Notes: generated from the letters alone by a model not told the origin. A DNA stretch of 64,000 bases from an uncultured Desulfuromonas sp. (GCF_963676955.1 NZ_OY781461.1:568001-632000), one strand, 5' to 3'; positions 6,787-16,269 are shown, counted from the first letter of the stretch. Translations and numbers: made by a program.

Positions 6787-8014
6787 CGCCACTCGGTTTG
6801 CGCCTCCTGCGCCGCGGCCTGCGCTTACGCGGTTGTTTTTTCGGTTCCGGCTCTTCGCCATCCAGTGCCTGTTGCCAGCGTTTCAATAGCTCCCGATCCC
6901 CCTGGCAGGATTCCACCCACAAACGAAACAACTCAAAGGCTTCCGCGGTACTCGGATGGCGTAAAAAGCGCTGTTCGCCACGCCGTCCGCGACCGCGATG
7001 AAAGCGGAAGAAACCGATCAGCAGCTCGCGCGCCTGATGCTTGATGCCGTTGGCAATACTGAAAAAGCGGCAGTGCGGCGCCAGCACCTGGTTGGCCAGC
7101 TTGTGGACTTCGCCAATCGTCATCTCCGGGTTACTCTGGCGAATAAACGGGCCGACATACATGGCGGCCAGAGCAAAATATTCACGGACGCGCACACCAC
7201 TGGCGGTGCGCATATCCAACTGGCGCAGCAGATCGAAATGGGCGCGCTCGGCGACAAAGTTGGGAACCAGATAGGCCAACAAGCCGTAGCGGTCGGCTTT
7301 CTGCAGCACCTGCCCGGCGACCTTATGGCGAAACAGCTCCATGATCTCTTCGCGAATGCGTGCCGGTGAGGCGGTCAGTAACAGCTCACCACAACGGTCC
7401 ATGGCCGGAATAATGCTTTGCTCCAATTCAAAATCAAGTCGCGCGGAGAATTCCAGAGCGCGCAACATGCGCACCGGATCTTCGTGAAAGCGCTCTTCCG
7501 GGTCGCCGATGACGCGAATGATGCCGTCGTGCAAATCCTGCAGGCCGCCGACATAATCGACAATGGAGAAGTTTTCAATATCGTAAAACAGCGCGTTAAT
7601 GGTGAAGTCGCGTCGGAAGGCATCTTCTTCGGGAGTGCCGAAGACATTCTCGGCAAAATGATTGGGCGTCCCTTCTTCGGCGTCGGGAATTTCATCCGGG
7701 TCGGGCTTGCGCCGAAACGTGGCCACCTCGATCAGACAGTGACGCCCGAACATGATATGGGCCAGGCGAAAGCGGCGACCGATGAGACGACAGTTGCGAA
7801 ACAGCTTGCGCACCTGTTCCGGAGTGGCATCGGTGCCGACATCAAAGTCCTTGGGCTTGCGGCCGAGCAGCAGGTCGCGGACGCTGCCGCCGACCAGATA
7901 GGCGGTATAGCCGTGCTGGCGCAGACGGTAAAGGACTTTAAGACTGTTCTCGTCCATCATCGAACGGGAAACACTATGTTGATCGCGGGAAATGATAACG
8001 GGTTTAACGGGCAT
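6755..8014 (-). CDS. pcnB: Poly(A) polymerase I
   Basis: A 419-aa class II nucleotidyltransferase adding poly(A) tails to RNA 3' ends and promoting decay. LVGGSVRDLLLGRKPKDFDV carries the GGS and catalytic D-x-D residues (D56, D58). GRRFRLAHIMFG (79-90) is the element that separates PcnB from CCA-adding enzymes. An RNA-binding head domain follows. The C-terminal 30 residues are extremely basic (a run of Arg/Lys then SGASPAASPG), as in E. coli PAP I but more pronounced. No clear ribosome-binding site precedes the start, which stays provisional. It is divergent from miaA, with about 280 bp between. Confidence 0.9.
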   Translation of the reverse strand: MPVKPVIISRDQHSVSRSMMDENSLKVLYRLRQHGYTAYLVGGSVRDLLLGRKPKDFDVGTDATPEQVRKLFRNCRLIGRRFRLAHIMFGRHCLIEVATFRRKPDPDEIPDAEEGTPNHFAENVFGTPEEDAFRRDFTINALFYDIENFSIVDYVGGLQDLHDGIIRVIGDPEERFHEDPVRMLRALEFSARLDFELEQSIIPAMDRCGELLLTASPARIREEIMELFRHKVAGQVLQKADRYGLLAYLVPNFVAERAHFDLLRQLDMRTASGVRVREYFALAAMYVGPFIRQSNPEMTIGEVHKLANQVLAPHCRFFSIANGIKHQARELLIGFFRFHRGRGRRGEQRFLRHPSTAEAFELFRLWVESCQGDRELLKRWQQALDGEEPEPKKQPRKRRPRRRRRKPSGASPAASPGSE

Positions 8015-8235
8015 GGAGTCGGTAAACTTTCATCTGGCAGTCGGTCGGATGTTCCTGAAATTTCCTGTCAATCACGGCAACCCGGCAAGCCCTAAAGGCG
8101 GCCGGATCAGAATTCATGGCGGCGAAAATACAATGACATCCTGCCGACCATGATTCAACATACACCAAAAATACTTAGAGAGGGCAACTTATCAAATCCA
8201 CACCGGGAAGAAAAGGTGCAAAGTAGCTGCCTTTG

Positions 8236-8264
8236 TTGTGTTTTTTTCGTTTTAAGACTATAGT
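8236..8264 (+). promoter_or_regulatory. Probable sigma70-type promoter of miaA
   Basis: TTGTGT (8236-8241), a 17-bp spacer and TATAGT (8259-8264), 31 bp before the miaA start. This is inferred from sequence match only. Confidence 0.5.
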
Positions 8265-8295
8265 GAGCAAAAATTTTCACCGTCGCGGATCTTTT

Positions 8296-9201
8296 ATGAC
8301 ATCGTCAGCAATAAATCTGGTCGTCCTGCTCGGCGCGACCGCCACCGGCAAAACCCGACTGGCCGTGGAAGCCGCCCGTCTGCTCCAGGCGGAGATCATC
8401 TCGGCGGATTCACGACAGGTCTATCGGGGCATGGATCTCGGCACCGGCAAAGACCTGGCGGAATATGAGGAGGTGCCGTATCACCTCATCGATATTGTCG
8501 ATCCGGGCTATGAGTTCAACGTGTTTGAGTTTCAGCAACGCTTTTGCCGGGCGTTTGAAGCCATTGAACAGCGCGGCCATCTCCCGCTATTATGCGGCGG
8601 CACCGGCTTGTATCTTGATGCGGTGCTGGGTGATTACCGGCTGGCCCAGGTGCCGCGCAATGACGCTTTGCGCCGGGAGCTGGAACCGTTGGACAACGAG
8701 CAGTTGCGTGAGCGATTGTTGCAACTGGCCCCGGACCAGCACAATGACACCGATCTGCAGGAGCGAGAGCGCACCATCCGCGCCATTGAGATTGCCGTCG
8801 CACCGCCGGCAGAGCCGCATCCGGTGTTGCAGCGCTTGCAGCCGCTGGTATTTGGCTTACACTGGGAACGTAGCGTCATCCGCAAACGGATCACCGCCCG
8901 CCTGAAACAGCGGCTGGATGAAGGGATGATCGACGAGGTGGCCCGGCTCCATGAGCAGGGAACGCCTTGGGATACTCTGGAATTTTACGGTCTGGAGTAC
9001 CGTTTCATCGCTCAGCATTTGCAGGGCAAACTCAACCGCAACGATATGGTGCAGAAACTTAACAGCGCCATCCACAAGTTTGCCAAACGGCAGGAAACCT
9101 GGTTTCGTCGCATGGAGCGTCACGGCTGCACCATCCACTGGCTGCAAGGGGATCAACAACCGTTGGCGCAGATGATGGATATCGTCAGCCAACACTGCTA
9201 G
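8296..9201 (+). CDS. miaA: tRNA dimethylallyltransferase
   Basis: A 301-aa enzyme transferring dimethylallyl from DMAPP to A37 of tRNAs reading UNN codons. The P-loop GATATGKT is at residues 13-20, ISADSRQVYRGMD follows, and the LCGGTGLY motif is present. The length is normal. The ATG at 8296 gives the family N-terminus; 21 upstream in-frame codons are unlike MiaA and overlap the promoter. The PilZ gene follows after 8 bp, suggesting co-transcription. Confidence 0.93.
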   Translation: MTSSAINLVVLLGATATGKTRLAVEAARLLQAEIISADSRQVYRGMDLGTGKDLAEYEEVPYHLIDIVDPGYEFNVFEFQQRFCRAFEAIEQRGHLPLLCGGTGLYLDAVLGDYRLAQVPRNDALRRELEPLDNEQLRERLLQLAPDQHNDTDLQERERTIRAIEIAVAPPAEPHPVLQRLQPLVFGLHWERSVIRKRITARLKQRLDEGMIDEVARLHEQGTPWDTLEFYGLEYRFIAQHLQGKLNRNDMVQKLNSAIHKFAKRQETWFRRMERHGCTIHWLQGDQQPLAQMMDIVSQHC

Positions 9202-9209
9202 GAGTCAGC

Positions 9210-9596
9210 ATGAACGATCAGCAACAACCGGAGCAGCCGGACGCCGACAAACGCACAAAATTGCGGGCCCCGCTGATGATTAAAAAAATCCGCCTGGACG
9301 ATGGCGAAAAAGCGTTCTTTGGCTATTCAACCAATCTCAGTTGCAGCGGCCTGTTTATCTCAACGGTCAACCCTGCCGAACCGGGCAGTCGTTTTCAAAT
9401 TGAGATCCCGCTGCCGCCCCCGATCAACCGTGATATCCGCTGCCAGTGCGAAACGGTGTGGAAGCGCAGCTATTCCCCGAAAAATCCTTATGAACCGGGC
9501 ATGGGCCTGCGTTTTATTGATCTGTCGGAAGAAGACAAGCAGGAGATCGACGCCTGGGTCAGAGCGCAACAGGCGGATGTAAAGAAGTCCGTTTAG
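9210..9596 (+). CDS. PilZ domain protein
   Basis: A 128-aa single-domain protein. R15 and R19 in KRTKLR, and NLSCSG at residues 42-47, match the RxxxR and (D/N)xSxxG c-di-GMP-binding motifs of PilZ. It is therefore a likely cytosolic c-di-GMP effector, in a window with four GGDEF proteins. AGGAGT precedes the ATG. It sits 8 bp after miaA and may be co-transcribed, but a functional link with tRNA modification is not implied. The target of regulation is unknown. Confidence 0.88.
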   Translation: MNDQQQPEQPDADKRTKLRAPLMIKKIRLDDGEKAFFGYSTNLSCSGLFISTVNPAEPGSRFQIEIPLPPPINRDIRCQCETVWKRSYSPKNPYEPGMGLRFIDLSEEDKQEIDAWVRAQQADVKKSV

Positions 9597-9611
9597 GCTA
9601 TAATCAGCACC

Positions 9612-9992
9612 CTACAGACCGGCCATCAGAGACTCCCAGAAACAATTGAGGGCGGCCTGCACCGCCTTGTCGCATACGGCACGACCAGCAGACGAATTGA
9701 CCACCAGGGTTTCAACGAACTGCTCTCGTAACCCGTTCAAGCGCTCATCGAGAACCTTATCGCTCATCTCCTGATGAAACCATTCCGTCGCCAGTTCACG
9801 CAGGACATCGCGCTGAGCTTCCATAACATCGGCAAACGGTTGCTCCAGCAGGCTCCAACGCTCTTCGGCACTGGCCTGCGCCGCCTCGATCATCTCTTTA
9901 AACGCCTGTCCACTGTTAAAAGCCACCGGCTCTCCTTCGCCACTCATCCTGCCAAACACCGGATGACGGAACTGTTTTTTTGACTCGCCCAT
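9612..9992 (-). CDS. Hypothetical protein
   Basis: A 126-aa, mostly helical, acidic protein of no recognised family. It has no signal peptide and no membrane helix. The ATG at 9992 is chosen because a TATAAT-like box with a TTGGAT element upstream (minus strand, about 10020-10045) would place transcription start inside the longer frame that runs to 10055. The site itself has only a weak AAGG. It converges with the PilZ gene with 15 bp between stops. Confidence 0.55.
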   Translation of the reverse strand: MGESKKQFRHPVFGRMSGEGEPVAFNSGQAFKEMIEAAQASAEERWSLLEQPFADVMEAQRDVLRELATEWFHQEMSDKVLDERLNGLREQFVETLVVNSSAGRAVCDKAVQAALNCFWESLMAGL

Positions 9993-10189
9993 CCTTGAGT
10001 TCGGGCAGACGGTTGTCAACGGTCTTCTATTATACATGCCTTCAGGCGAATCCAAAAGGGGCGTTATTCGCCGTTGTTTGCGGCTTACCGGTTTCGCCAG
10101 AAGTTAAAATCTGCTAGATTGTCAGCCGATGACGAGTCCGAAACCCCGGCCCGGTGCGGGCCTGAAGCTGTCAACCTAAGAGGATCCCA

Positions 10190-11497
10190 TTGAAAACACT
10201 CAAGTCTTTCTTCATGCTCATCATTGTCGCCGCACTGATCGGTGGCGGTTATTATTATTTTCGTGATACCGCAGAACCGCAATTGACCCTCGACCCGCCG
10301 GCCGGCTCCATCCAGAAAAATTCGATCCTCACCCTGACTCTGGATGATGCGACCAGCGGCCTAGCCCATGTTGAGGTGAAAATTCTCCAGCAGGGCAAAG
10401 AGATTCCGGTCTTGAACAAAGACTATCCACTGGAAACCTTTCAGGTTCGCGAAGAACTGCCCATGGGAAATCTGTTGCTGGAAGACGGTCCGCTGACCGT
10501 TGAGGTCACCGCCGTCGACCGCGCTGTTTATCACTTTGGCAAGGGCAATACGGCGACCGCGGCCATCAGTCTGACCCGCGACAGCCGTCCACCGATTATC
10601 TCGGTCCACAGTGTCGCGCATAATCTCAATCAGGGCGGCGCCGGATTGATCGCCTACTCCGTTTCCGAGCCGGTCACCCGCAGCGGCATTCAAATTGGCG
10701 ATGCATTTTTTCCCGGTTATGAGCAACCGTCCGGGGTCTACCTGTGCCTGTTTGCCTTTCCGTATAATGTGGACGCCGAGGAAATCCCGCGGCTGATCGC
10801 TGAAGACCGGGCCGAGAATATCAGCATGGGCGGTTTTTATTACCATCTCAACCGCAAAAATTTCCGTTCGGACAAGATCGGCATCAGCGACGGATTTCTC
10901 AACAGCAAGATGCCGCAATTCCAGCATCTGTTTCCCGGTGCAACCACGCCACTGGACGTATTTCTCAAGGTTAACCGTGAGTTGCGCCCTAAAAATCGCG
11001 CCCGCCTGATTGATATCGGCCATGACACGGCGACGACGTTCACCTGGACCAAAGCGTTTATCCGCCAGCCGAATGCAGCCAACCGGGCCATGTTTGGCGA
11101 TCGTCGTTTCTATGTTTACAACGGCAACAAAATCGACCAGCAAACCCATCTCGGCATCGATCTGGCCTCCATTGCCCGCGCCGACGTTCCGGCCAGCAAC
11201 AGTGGCCGCGTTGTCTTTGCCGAATTCATGGGCATTTACGGCCAGTGCATCATCATCGACCACGGTCTCGGCCTGCAAAGTCTCTATGCGCACCTCAGCC
11301 GTATGGATGTTCAGGTGGGGGACCAGATTGAACGGGGCCAGATCATCGGCAAGACCGGCGCCACAGGGCTGGCCGGTGGCGATCATCTTCACTTTGGCAT
11401 TATTATCTCGGGAACCCCGGTCAATCCCGTTGAATGGTGGGACAAGAACTGGGTGACCAACAACATTACCGGCAAGTTGGATCTGGCGAATCGTTAA
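10190..11497 (+). CDS. Membrane-anchored M23 family metallopeptidase
   Basis: A 435-aa protein with an N-terminal membrane anchor (about residues 5-23), a roughly 290-residue extracytoplasmic region, and a C-terminal peptidase_M23 (LytM) domain. Zinc ligands are visible as H320/D324 in HLGIDL and H401 in HLHFG, so the enzyme looks catalytically intact. It likely cuts peptidoglycan cross-links in the periplasm. The start is the TTG at 10190, seven bases after AGAGG. The dCTP deaminase follows after 32 bp. Confidence 0.87.
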   Translation: MKTLKSFFMLIIVAALIGGGYYYFRDTAEPQLTLDPPAGSIQKNSILTLTLDDATSGLAHVEVKILQQGKEIPVLNKDYPLETFQVREELPMGNLLLEDGPLTVEVTAVDRAVYHFGKGNTATAAISLTRDSRPPIISVHSVAHNLNQGGAGLIAYSVSEPVTRSGIQIGDAFFPGYEQPSGVYLCLFAFPYNVDAEEIPRLIAEDRAENISMGGFYYHLNRKNFRSDKIGISDGFLNSKMPQFQHLFPGATTPLDVFLKVNRELRPKNRARLIDIGHDTATTFTWTKAFIRQPNAANRAMFGDRRFYVYNGNKIDQQTHLGIDLASIARADVPASNSGRVVFAEFMGIYGQCIIIDHGLGLQSLYAHLSRMDVQVGDQIERGQIIGKTGATGLAGGDHLHFGIIISGTPVNPVEWWDKNWVTNNITGKLDLANR

Positions 11498-11529
11498 CCT
11501 GACCATCTGCGGAGAAAGGGGAACGGATC

Positions 11530-12057
11530 ATGATTTTATCGGGAAAAGAGATTGAACGCCGTCTCGGCTGCGACATTCTGATTGATCCGTTTCGCCCCGA
11601 ACAGCTCAATCCCAACAGCTACAACCTGCGCCTGCACGACGAACTGATGATCTATACGGACCCGGTTCTCGACATGAAACAACCGCCGCAAACCGAAGCG
11701 GTCAGCATTCCTGCCGAAGGTCTGGTTCTTGAAGCCGGCCGTCTTTATCTTGGCCGCACCATCGAACACACCACCACCCACAATCTCGTGCCCATGCTTG
11801 AAGGACGTTCATCCATCGGTCGCCTGGGCCTGTTTGTCCATGTTACCGCCGGATTCGGTGACGTCGGTTTCAGTGGTTACTGGACGCTGGAAATTTTCTG
11901 CATCCACCCCATCCGCATCTATGCCGGCGTTGAAATCTGCCAGATTTTTTACCACACCATCGAAGGCGACCATACTGTCTATAACAGCGGCAAATACCAG
12001 AATAATACAGGAATTCAGCCAAGTCTGCTCCACCGCGATTTTTCCAGCTCTCCTTAA
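11530..12057 (+). CDS. dcd: dCTP deaminase
   Basis: A 175-aa homotrimeric enzyme converting dCTP to dUTP (or dUMP in bifunctional forms) for dTTP synthesis. MILSGKEI opens the protein. LEGRSSIGRLGLFVHVTAGF, with catalytic Glu and Arg/Ser residues of the dUTPase fold, and the following GFSGYWTLE are canonical. The C-terminal GKYQNNTGIQPS resembles the lid of bifunctional DCD-DUT enzymes, so dUTPase activity is possible. GAAAGGGG precedes the ATG. Confidence 0.9.
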   Translation: MILSGKEIERRLGCDILIDPFRPEQLNPNSYNLRLHDELMIYTDPVLDMKQPPQTEAVSIPAEGLVLEAGRLYLGRTIEHTTTHNLVPMLEGRSSIGRLGLFVHVTAGFGDVGFSGYWTLEIFCIHPIRIYAGVEICQIFYHTIEGDHTVYNSGKYQNNTGIQPSLLHRDFSSSP

Positions 12058-12120
12058 AACCACTAAAAAAATAAAAAATTCTCATGGACAGACCACCTTG
12101 CTGGGGATATTCTTAGCGCA

Positions 12121-13824
12121 ATGCAACGGTCCCTCTTCTCCGGTTTAATGCAAATGAAATGTGGTGTGGAACGATTGAGTCATGGTGAAGGGCACCTGGT
12201 CTCGTCTTCAGGATGGCCCGAATTTGCCCACAAACCATTACGTGAGTTGGAACGGCTCTGCCAGTCCTTCGGCCTGAAATGCGTGTGTCTTGAGTTTCAT
12301 GCGGATGTCCCGCAGCAAGATACCATTCGTGTCAACAGCCACCGTCAACAAGCGACACTCCACCTCACCTGGCTCGATCAGGGCAGCGTCACACTGATGG
12401 TCAGCCCGGCGACACAACAGACCACTCTTAATCAGCAGATCTTGCACGGTATTCAACAAGCCTTTCAGCAGCTGCTGAATCAGCATGCTGAAATACACGT
12501 TACGAACCTCCGCGCACAACGTTGGCAACAGGCACTGTACAACTCTTTTGCCGTCTGGGACTGGGACGGCGTCACCAGAAGGCTGTTCTGTTCAGAGGAG
12601 TGGACCAACCTGCTTGGACTGCCCCACGATACCATTCGGTCGGTACGCATGCTGTTGCAACGGATTCATCCCGATGACCGGCTGGTCTTCAAAAACACCT
12701 TGAAAAAATTGCTGAGCGGCAGCTTAAGCAAACTCGATTGTGAAATCCGCTTTAAACACGCGTGGGAAGACTATATCTGGCTTCGCACCCGGGCACGGGT
12801 CACGGATTCGGATGAGGCAGGGACGGCAAGGCGCATTATCGGCACCAGCGTCAACATTACCGCGCGCAAGCACGCCGAAGAAGAAATTTACGATTTGTGT
12901 CAGCAACTGCACAACTCGGAAGTGCTCTATCGCGAACTGATGAAACATGCCAGTGATGCCATCCTGATTGTCGACAAGCAAGACGGTCGTATTATTGATG
13001 CCAACCATCATGCCAGCGACCTCAGCGGCTACAGCATGAAGGAGTTGATGGGCATGGAGCGCTGTCAGCTGCTGAAAAGCCCCGAGGGCGAATCGATTCC
13101 CTGCCAGGATAAGGGACTGACGCGAGACATGTCATTGATCAGCCGTCATGGCCAGCAACACATGGTGGACATCAGTTGCACCACCATCCATGTCTCCGGT
13201 CGTCATTTGGCACAATGCATCATTCACGATGTTTCCGAGCACAAAGCGATTGAGAAACGCCTGCACCATCTGGCCCACCATGACCCGCTGACCGGGCTGC
13301 CCAATCGCATCCTGTTCCGTGACCGCCTGCAACACGCCATCCATAAAGCGCAGCGTAAGAACACCTTGCTGGCCCTGTGCTTTTTCGATCTGGATCGTTT
13401 CAAATCGATCAACGACTCGTTCGGCCATGATGCCGGAGACCAGGTACTGGTCTGCATTGCTGAACGTTTGGAGAAGGCCATTCGCTCCAGTGATACGGCC
13501 GCCCGACTGGCCGGGGATGAGTTTGTCGTCATTCTTGAAGATCTGGAGGATCGCGATCTGATCCAGCCGATTGCCTCAAAGATTCTCAGCCGGATCAATC
13601 AACCGATCAACGTGGCCCAGCAACAGATTCGCGTCACCTCCAGCTTGGGCATCAGCCTCTATCCGCTGAACACCCTCGACAGTGACACGTTGCTGAATCA
13701 GGCCGACACCGCCATGTATCGCGCCAAGGAAAACGGCAGCGGACTGGAATTTTACAACGTCACGAATAATCTGGGTCAGGAAAGTCTTGATCTGTGGCCG
13801 AACGAAAAACATCGACCGGAATGA
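12121..13824 (+). CDS. PAS-PAS-GGDEF protein
   Basis: A 567-aa cytosolic sensor. The first 130 residues match nothing I recognise. Two PAS domains follow (about 140-260 and 270-380), then a GGDEF domain (about 390-550). The signature is AGDEF instead of GGDEF, while the inhibitory RxxD site is kept as RSSD five residues upstream. The first Gly to Ala change is tolerated in some active cyclases, so activity is uncertain. There is no EAL domain and no membrane helix. A 21-bp-stem bidirectional terminator follows. Confidence 0.85.
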   Translation: MQRSLFSGLMQMKCGVERLSHGEGHLVSSSGWPEFAHKPLRELERLCQSFGLKCVCLEFHADVPQQDTIRVNSHRQQATLHLTWLDQGSVTLMVSPATQQTTLNQQILHGIQQAFQQLLNQHAEIHVTNLRAQRWQQALYNSFAVWDWDGVTRRLFCSEEWTNLLGLPHDTIRSVRMLLQRIHPDDRLVFKNTLKKLLSGSLSKLDCEIRFKHAWEDYIWLRTRARVTDSDEAGTARRIIGTSVNITARKHAEEEIYDLCQQLHNSEVLYRELMKHASDAILIVDKQDGRIIDANHHASDLSGYSMKELMGMERCQLLKSPEGESIPCQDKGLTRDMSLISRHGQQHMVDISCTTIHVSGRHLAQCIIHDVSEHKAIEKRLHHLAHHDPLTGLPNRILFRDRLQHAIHKAQRKNTLLALCFFDLDRFKSINDSFGHDAGDQVLVCIAERLEKAIRSSDTAARLAGDEFVVILEDLEDRDLIQPIASKILSRINQPINVAQQQIRVTSSLGISLYPLNTLDSDTLLNQADTAMYRAKENGSGLEFYNVTNNLGQESLDLWPNEKHRPE

Positions 13825-13858
13825 GTGGTCACTCTATAAAGAATGTTCTCTACCATGG

Positions 13859-13904
13859 GTTTGATACAGAAAAGGCGTCTCACGACGCCTTTTCTGTATC
13901 AAAC
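13859..13904. terminator. Bidirectional terminator with 21-bp perfect stem
   Basis: GTTTGATACAGAAAAGGCGT-C at 13859-13879 is exactly complementary to 13884-13904, with a 4-base loop. Internal A and T runs let it serve both the plus-strand GGDEF gene and the minus-strand Mla operon. Confidence 0.85.
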
Positions 13905-13918
13905 ATGATCGCCCAACA

Positions 13919-14389
13919 TTAAAAAATCGACGCCAGACGCTCGTAGGACTGCCGCAAACGCATGGACAAACAGAACAACATCCCCTTCATTAACTTACCG
14001 CCCAGCTCAGGGTAGCTCTGGTTGATTTCGTCAAACTTGTCCTTATGCAGCAACAACAAGTGGCTTTCCTCTAACGCGGTTGCGGTCACCGGACGCGCCT
14101 CATTGGAGAGAATGCTGACAATACCGATCAGTGATTCGTGGCTGTAAACGCCCACCACCACCTGCTTGCCACGGAACTCCGTCTCTTTCTTGGTCTCAAT
14201 GCGACCATCGACAATGAAGGCGACAAAATTACTGTGATCGCCTTCGCACCACAGATCATCGCCCTGTTGCAGCTTACGGCATTCAAAATAGGGCGACAAC
14301 AGGGACACATCCTGCTCGTCGAGAAAATGAAAAAACCGGAATTCCCGCTTCATGCGCAGACATTGGTCATCAGGGGTCGCCAGAATCAT
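13919..14389 (-). CDS. Cyclic-nucleotide-binding (cNMP) domain protein
   Basis: A 156-aa protein holding one CNBD/Crp-type beta roll (FLDEQDVSLLSPYFECRKLQ, then EGDHSNFVAFIVDGRIE) and a C-terminal helix, with no DNA-binding domain. The canonical RxS phosphate-binding loop reads ARPVTATA, close to Crp's R-S-A, so ligand binding is plausible. Its ATG overlaps the mlaC stop (ATGA), so it is translationally coupled to the lipid-transport operon. A regulatory role in Mla transport is inferred from this position only. Confidence 0.82.
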   Translation of the reverse strand: MILATPDDQCLRMKREFRFFHFLDEQDVSLLSPYFECRKLQQGDDLWCEGDHSNFVAFIVDGRIETKKETEFRGKQVVVGVYSHESLIGIVSILSNEARPVTATALEESHLLLLHKDKFDEINQSYPELGGKLMKGMLFCLSMRLRQSYERLASIF

Positions 14390-15009
14390 GCGGCATCCTT
14401 CTGCGCCGTGTCGGCGCGTTGATGGAGGCTGTCGAGCTTCTGTTTCATCTCCTCAAGCAGTCCGTCCATCCCTTTGCGGCGCAAAATAGACGCATAACTG
14501 CTGCGATAGTTACGAATCAGGCTGGCTTTTTCAATCACAACGTCATAGACCTGCCAATCGTTGTTCTGCAAAATCAGCTTGTAGGAGATGGGAATTTCTA
14601 CAGAGGCGGTATGAATCATGGTGTCGACCACGGCACGATTCTGACGAACCTCCTCCTCGCCGTAAGTAATTTTTTCATTGGTATAGGACTGAATCCGCCC
14701 CAGATAGGTTTCTTCGAGCAGACCGGTAAATAACTGGATGAATGTCTGGCGTTGTTCCGCGTTAGCCGATTTCCAACTGACCCCTAAAGCGCCCTGGGAC
14801 ATCAGTTCAAAATCAAATTGTTCCCGGATCAGATTGCTAATGGTTTCACGACGTTGCGGGCTGTCCGCCGGCAACGTGCGCAGTTGGTTCAAAATGGCAT
14901 CCACCGTGGTCTGCACTTCAACCCTGGGGCTGACAGCCACCGGTTGCGCCACAGCGACACTCCATAAAATCAAGGTGCACAGCACCAGTGACACACTATA
15001 TTTTATCAT
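14386..15009 (-). CDS. mlaC: Phospholipid-binding periplasmic protein MlaC
   Basis: A 207-aa Ttg2D/MlaC protein. An N-terminal signal peptide (about residues 1-21, ending AVAQP) is followed by the MlaC domain, e.g. EQFDFELMSQGALG and FTGLLEETYLGRI. It would carry phospholipids across the periplasm between the MlaA side and the MlaFED complex. The start chosen is the ATG at 15009 with GAGG six bases upstream; TTG/ATG codons at 15024 and 15021 are in frame. It is the fifth gene of the mlaEFDAC run. Confidence 0.88.
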   Translation of the reverse strand: MIKYSVSLVLCTLILWSVAVAQPVAVSPRVEVQTTVDAILNQLRTLPADSPQRRETISNLIREQFDFELMSQGALGVSWKSANAEQRQTFIQLFTGLLEETYLGRIQSYTNEKITYGEEEVRQNRAVVDTMIHTASVEIPISYKLILQNNDWQVYDVVIEKASLIRNYRSSYASILRRKGMDGLLEEMKQKLDSLHQRADTAQKDAA

Positions 15010-15036
15010 TTCTATCCTCATCAAATTGAAGTCACC

Positions 15037-15777
15037 CTACTCCTCAACCTCAGCGGCCCGGTTCTGCAAATAGATATCGCGCACAAACAGGTAGGGATCA
15101 AGCTGTTCTTCGACAACGCTTTCGTACGTGTCCTTATCCAGGGAGATGCGATTGACCACATCGGTTCCCTTGATGCCCCAGGCCGCTTCCTGACGAACCG
15201 CCCAGAACACCGGATCAACATACATATCCGGAAACAGCGACAAGCCATCGCGCAGTGTCGATGAGCCGAAAAAAGGCAGCACCAGATAGAAGCCCTCTTC
15301 GACCCCATAATAGCCCAGGGTCTGGCCAAAATCTTCATCTTTCTTTTTGAGGGACCAGATGGTGTCTGCCGCATCATAAAAACCGAAGATGCCCAGAGTC
15401 GAGTTGATCACCAGGCGCCCCAGCTCCGTGCCACAGTCTTTAAACTTCAACTGCAACAGGGCATTGGCCGCCCGAATCGGTGATTTAATATTATCCAGCA
15501 TATTACCCAGCCCGACGCGGGCCGGTTCCGGAACGACACGAAATCCACGCGCTACCGGTTTGAGCAGATAAAAATACATCTTATCATTGAACCAGAAAAC
15601 ACCCCGGTTCATCACTTCTAAGGGATCGCCGGTCGGCACTTCATTGATCTCATCTCCATAAAGATCATCATACAGATCCAACGGCGGTGTCGGTTGTTCA
15701 TCCGCCGCTTCGACAACCGCAGCCACAGCTGTCAGACACAACATCATGAGCAAGAGAGTTCCCACCATCCGTTTCAT
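15037..15777 (-). CDS. mlaA: MlaA/VacJ family outer-membrane protein
   Basis: A 246-aa MlaA (VacJ) protein, which removes phospholipids from the outer leaflet of the outer membrane. DPLEVMNRGVFWFNDKMYFY and the LGYYGVEEGFYLVLPFFGSS signature are clear. The N-terminus is a signal peptide that ends VVEA-AD, a signal peptidase I type site. The only early cysteine (LMMLC) does not form a lipobox, so unlike E. coli MlaA this copy may not be a lipoprotein. It lies between mlaD and mlaC, so all Mla parts sit in one operon. Confidence 0.88.
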   Translation of the reverse strand: MKRMVGTLLLMMLCLTAVAAVVEAADEQPTPPLDLYDDLYGDEINEVPTGDPLEVMNRGVFWFNDKMYFYLLKPVARGFRVVPEPARVGLGNMLDNIKSPIRAANALLQLKFKDCGTELGRLVINSTLGIFGFYDAADTIWSLKKKDEDFGQTLGYYGVEEGFYLVLPFFGSSTLRDGLSLFPDMYVDPVFWAVRQEAAWGIKGTDVVNRISLDKDTYESVVEEQLDPYLFVRDIYLQNRAAEVEE

Positions 15778-15822
15778 TCAATTCACCTCTAAAGTCAGCA
15801 CGGCAAACCCGCAGGATCGCCG

Positions 15823-16269
15823 TTAATTGTTTTCAAAAATATACTTGCTTAACAGCTCTTCGAGGTTTATGGCCGATTCTGTTTCAAAAATTTCGCCCCC
15901 CTCTTCAATAATCATCGGTGAACCACCTGGCAGAATACTGATGTAACGATCACCGATGATCCCCGAAGTGCGCACCGAGGCGATACAGTCATCCTGTAAT
16001 TCAATGCCATTCTGAATATCCAGGGCCACCACGGCATCATAACTTTGCGGGTCGAGAGAGATCGTAGCCACTTTGCCGATATTAACGCCACCGATCTGCA
16101 CACTGGCTCCGAGTTTCAACCCGGACACCGAGCCGAAGCGGGCGTTGACCCGGTAGTGGTCGTTATCAAAAAAGGAGACGTCGCCGAGCTTAACCGACAG
16201 ATAAATAACACTGGCAAAGCCCAACAACATGAACAGACCGACAACGATCTCCAGGTTAAAGCGTTTCAT
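15823..16269 (-). CDS. mlaD: MlaD, MCE-domain lipid-binding protein
   Basis: A 148-aa protein. MKRFNLEIVVGLFMLLGFASV is a membrane anchor (given within 20 residues: KRFNLEIVVGLFMLLGFASV) and is followed by one MCE domain (RFGSVSGLKLGASVQIGGV, GIIGDRYISILPGG). MlaD forms the hexameric periplasmic ring of the MlaFEDB transporter. The ATG at 16269 follows GGAGGAG and overlaps the end of mlaF by 14 bp. Residues upstream of it in the same frame belong to mlaF. Confidence 0.9.
   Translation of the reverse strand: MKRFNLEIVVGLFMLLGFASVIYLSVKLGDVSFFDNDHYRVNARFGSVSGLKLGASVQIGGVNIGKVATISLDPQSYDAVVALDIQNGIELQDDCIASVRTSGIIGDRYISILPGGSPMIIEEGGEIFETESAINLEELLSKYIFENN

Noticed and set aside
10361-11506. 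381-codon minus-strand frame opposite the M23 peptidase
   Set aside because: The plus-strand frame has a membrane anchor and complete zinc ligands; the antisense frame has neither signal nor motif.
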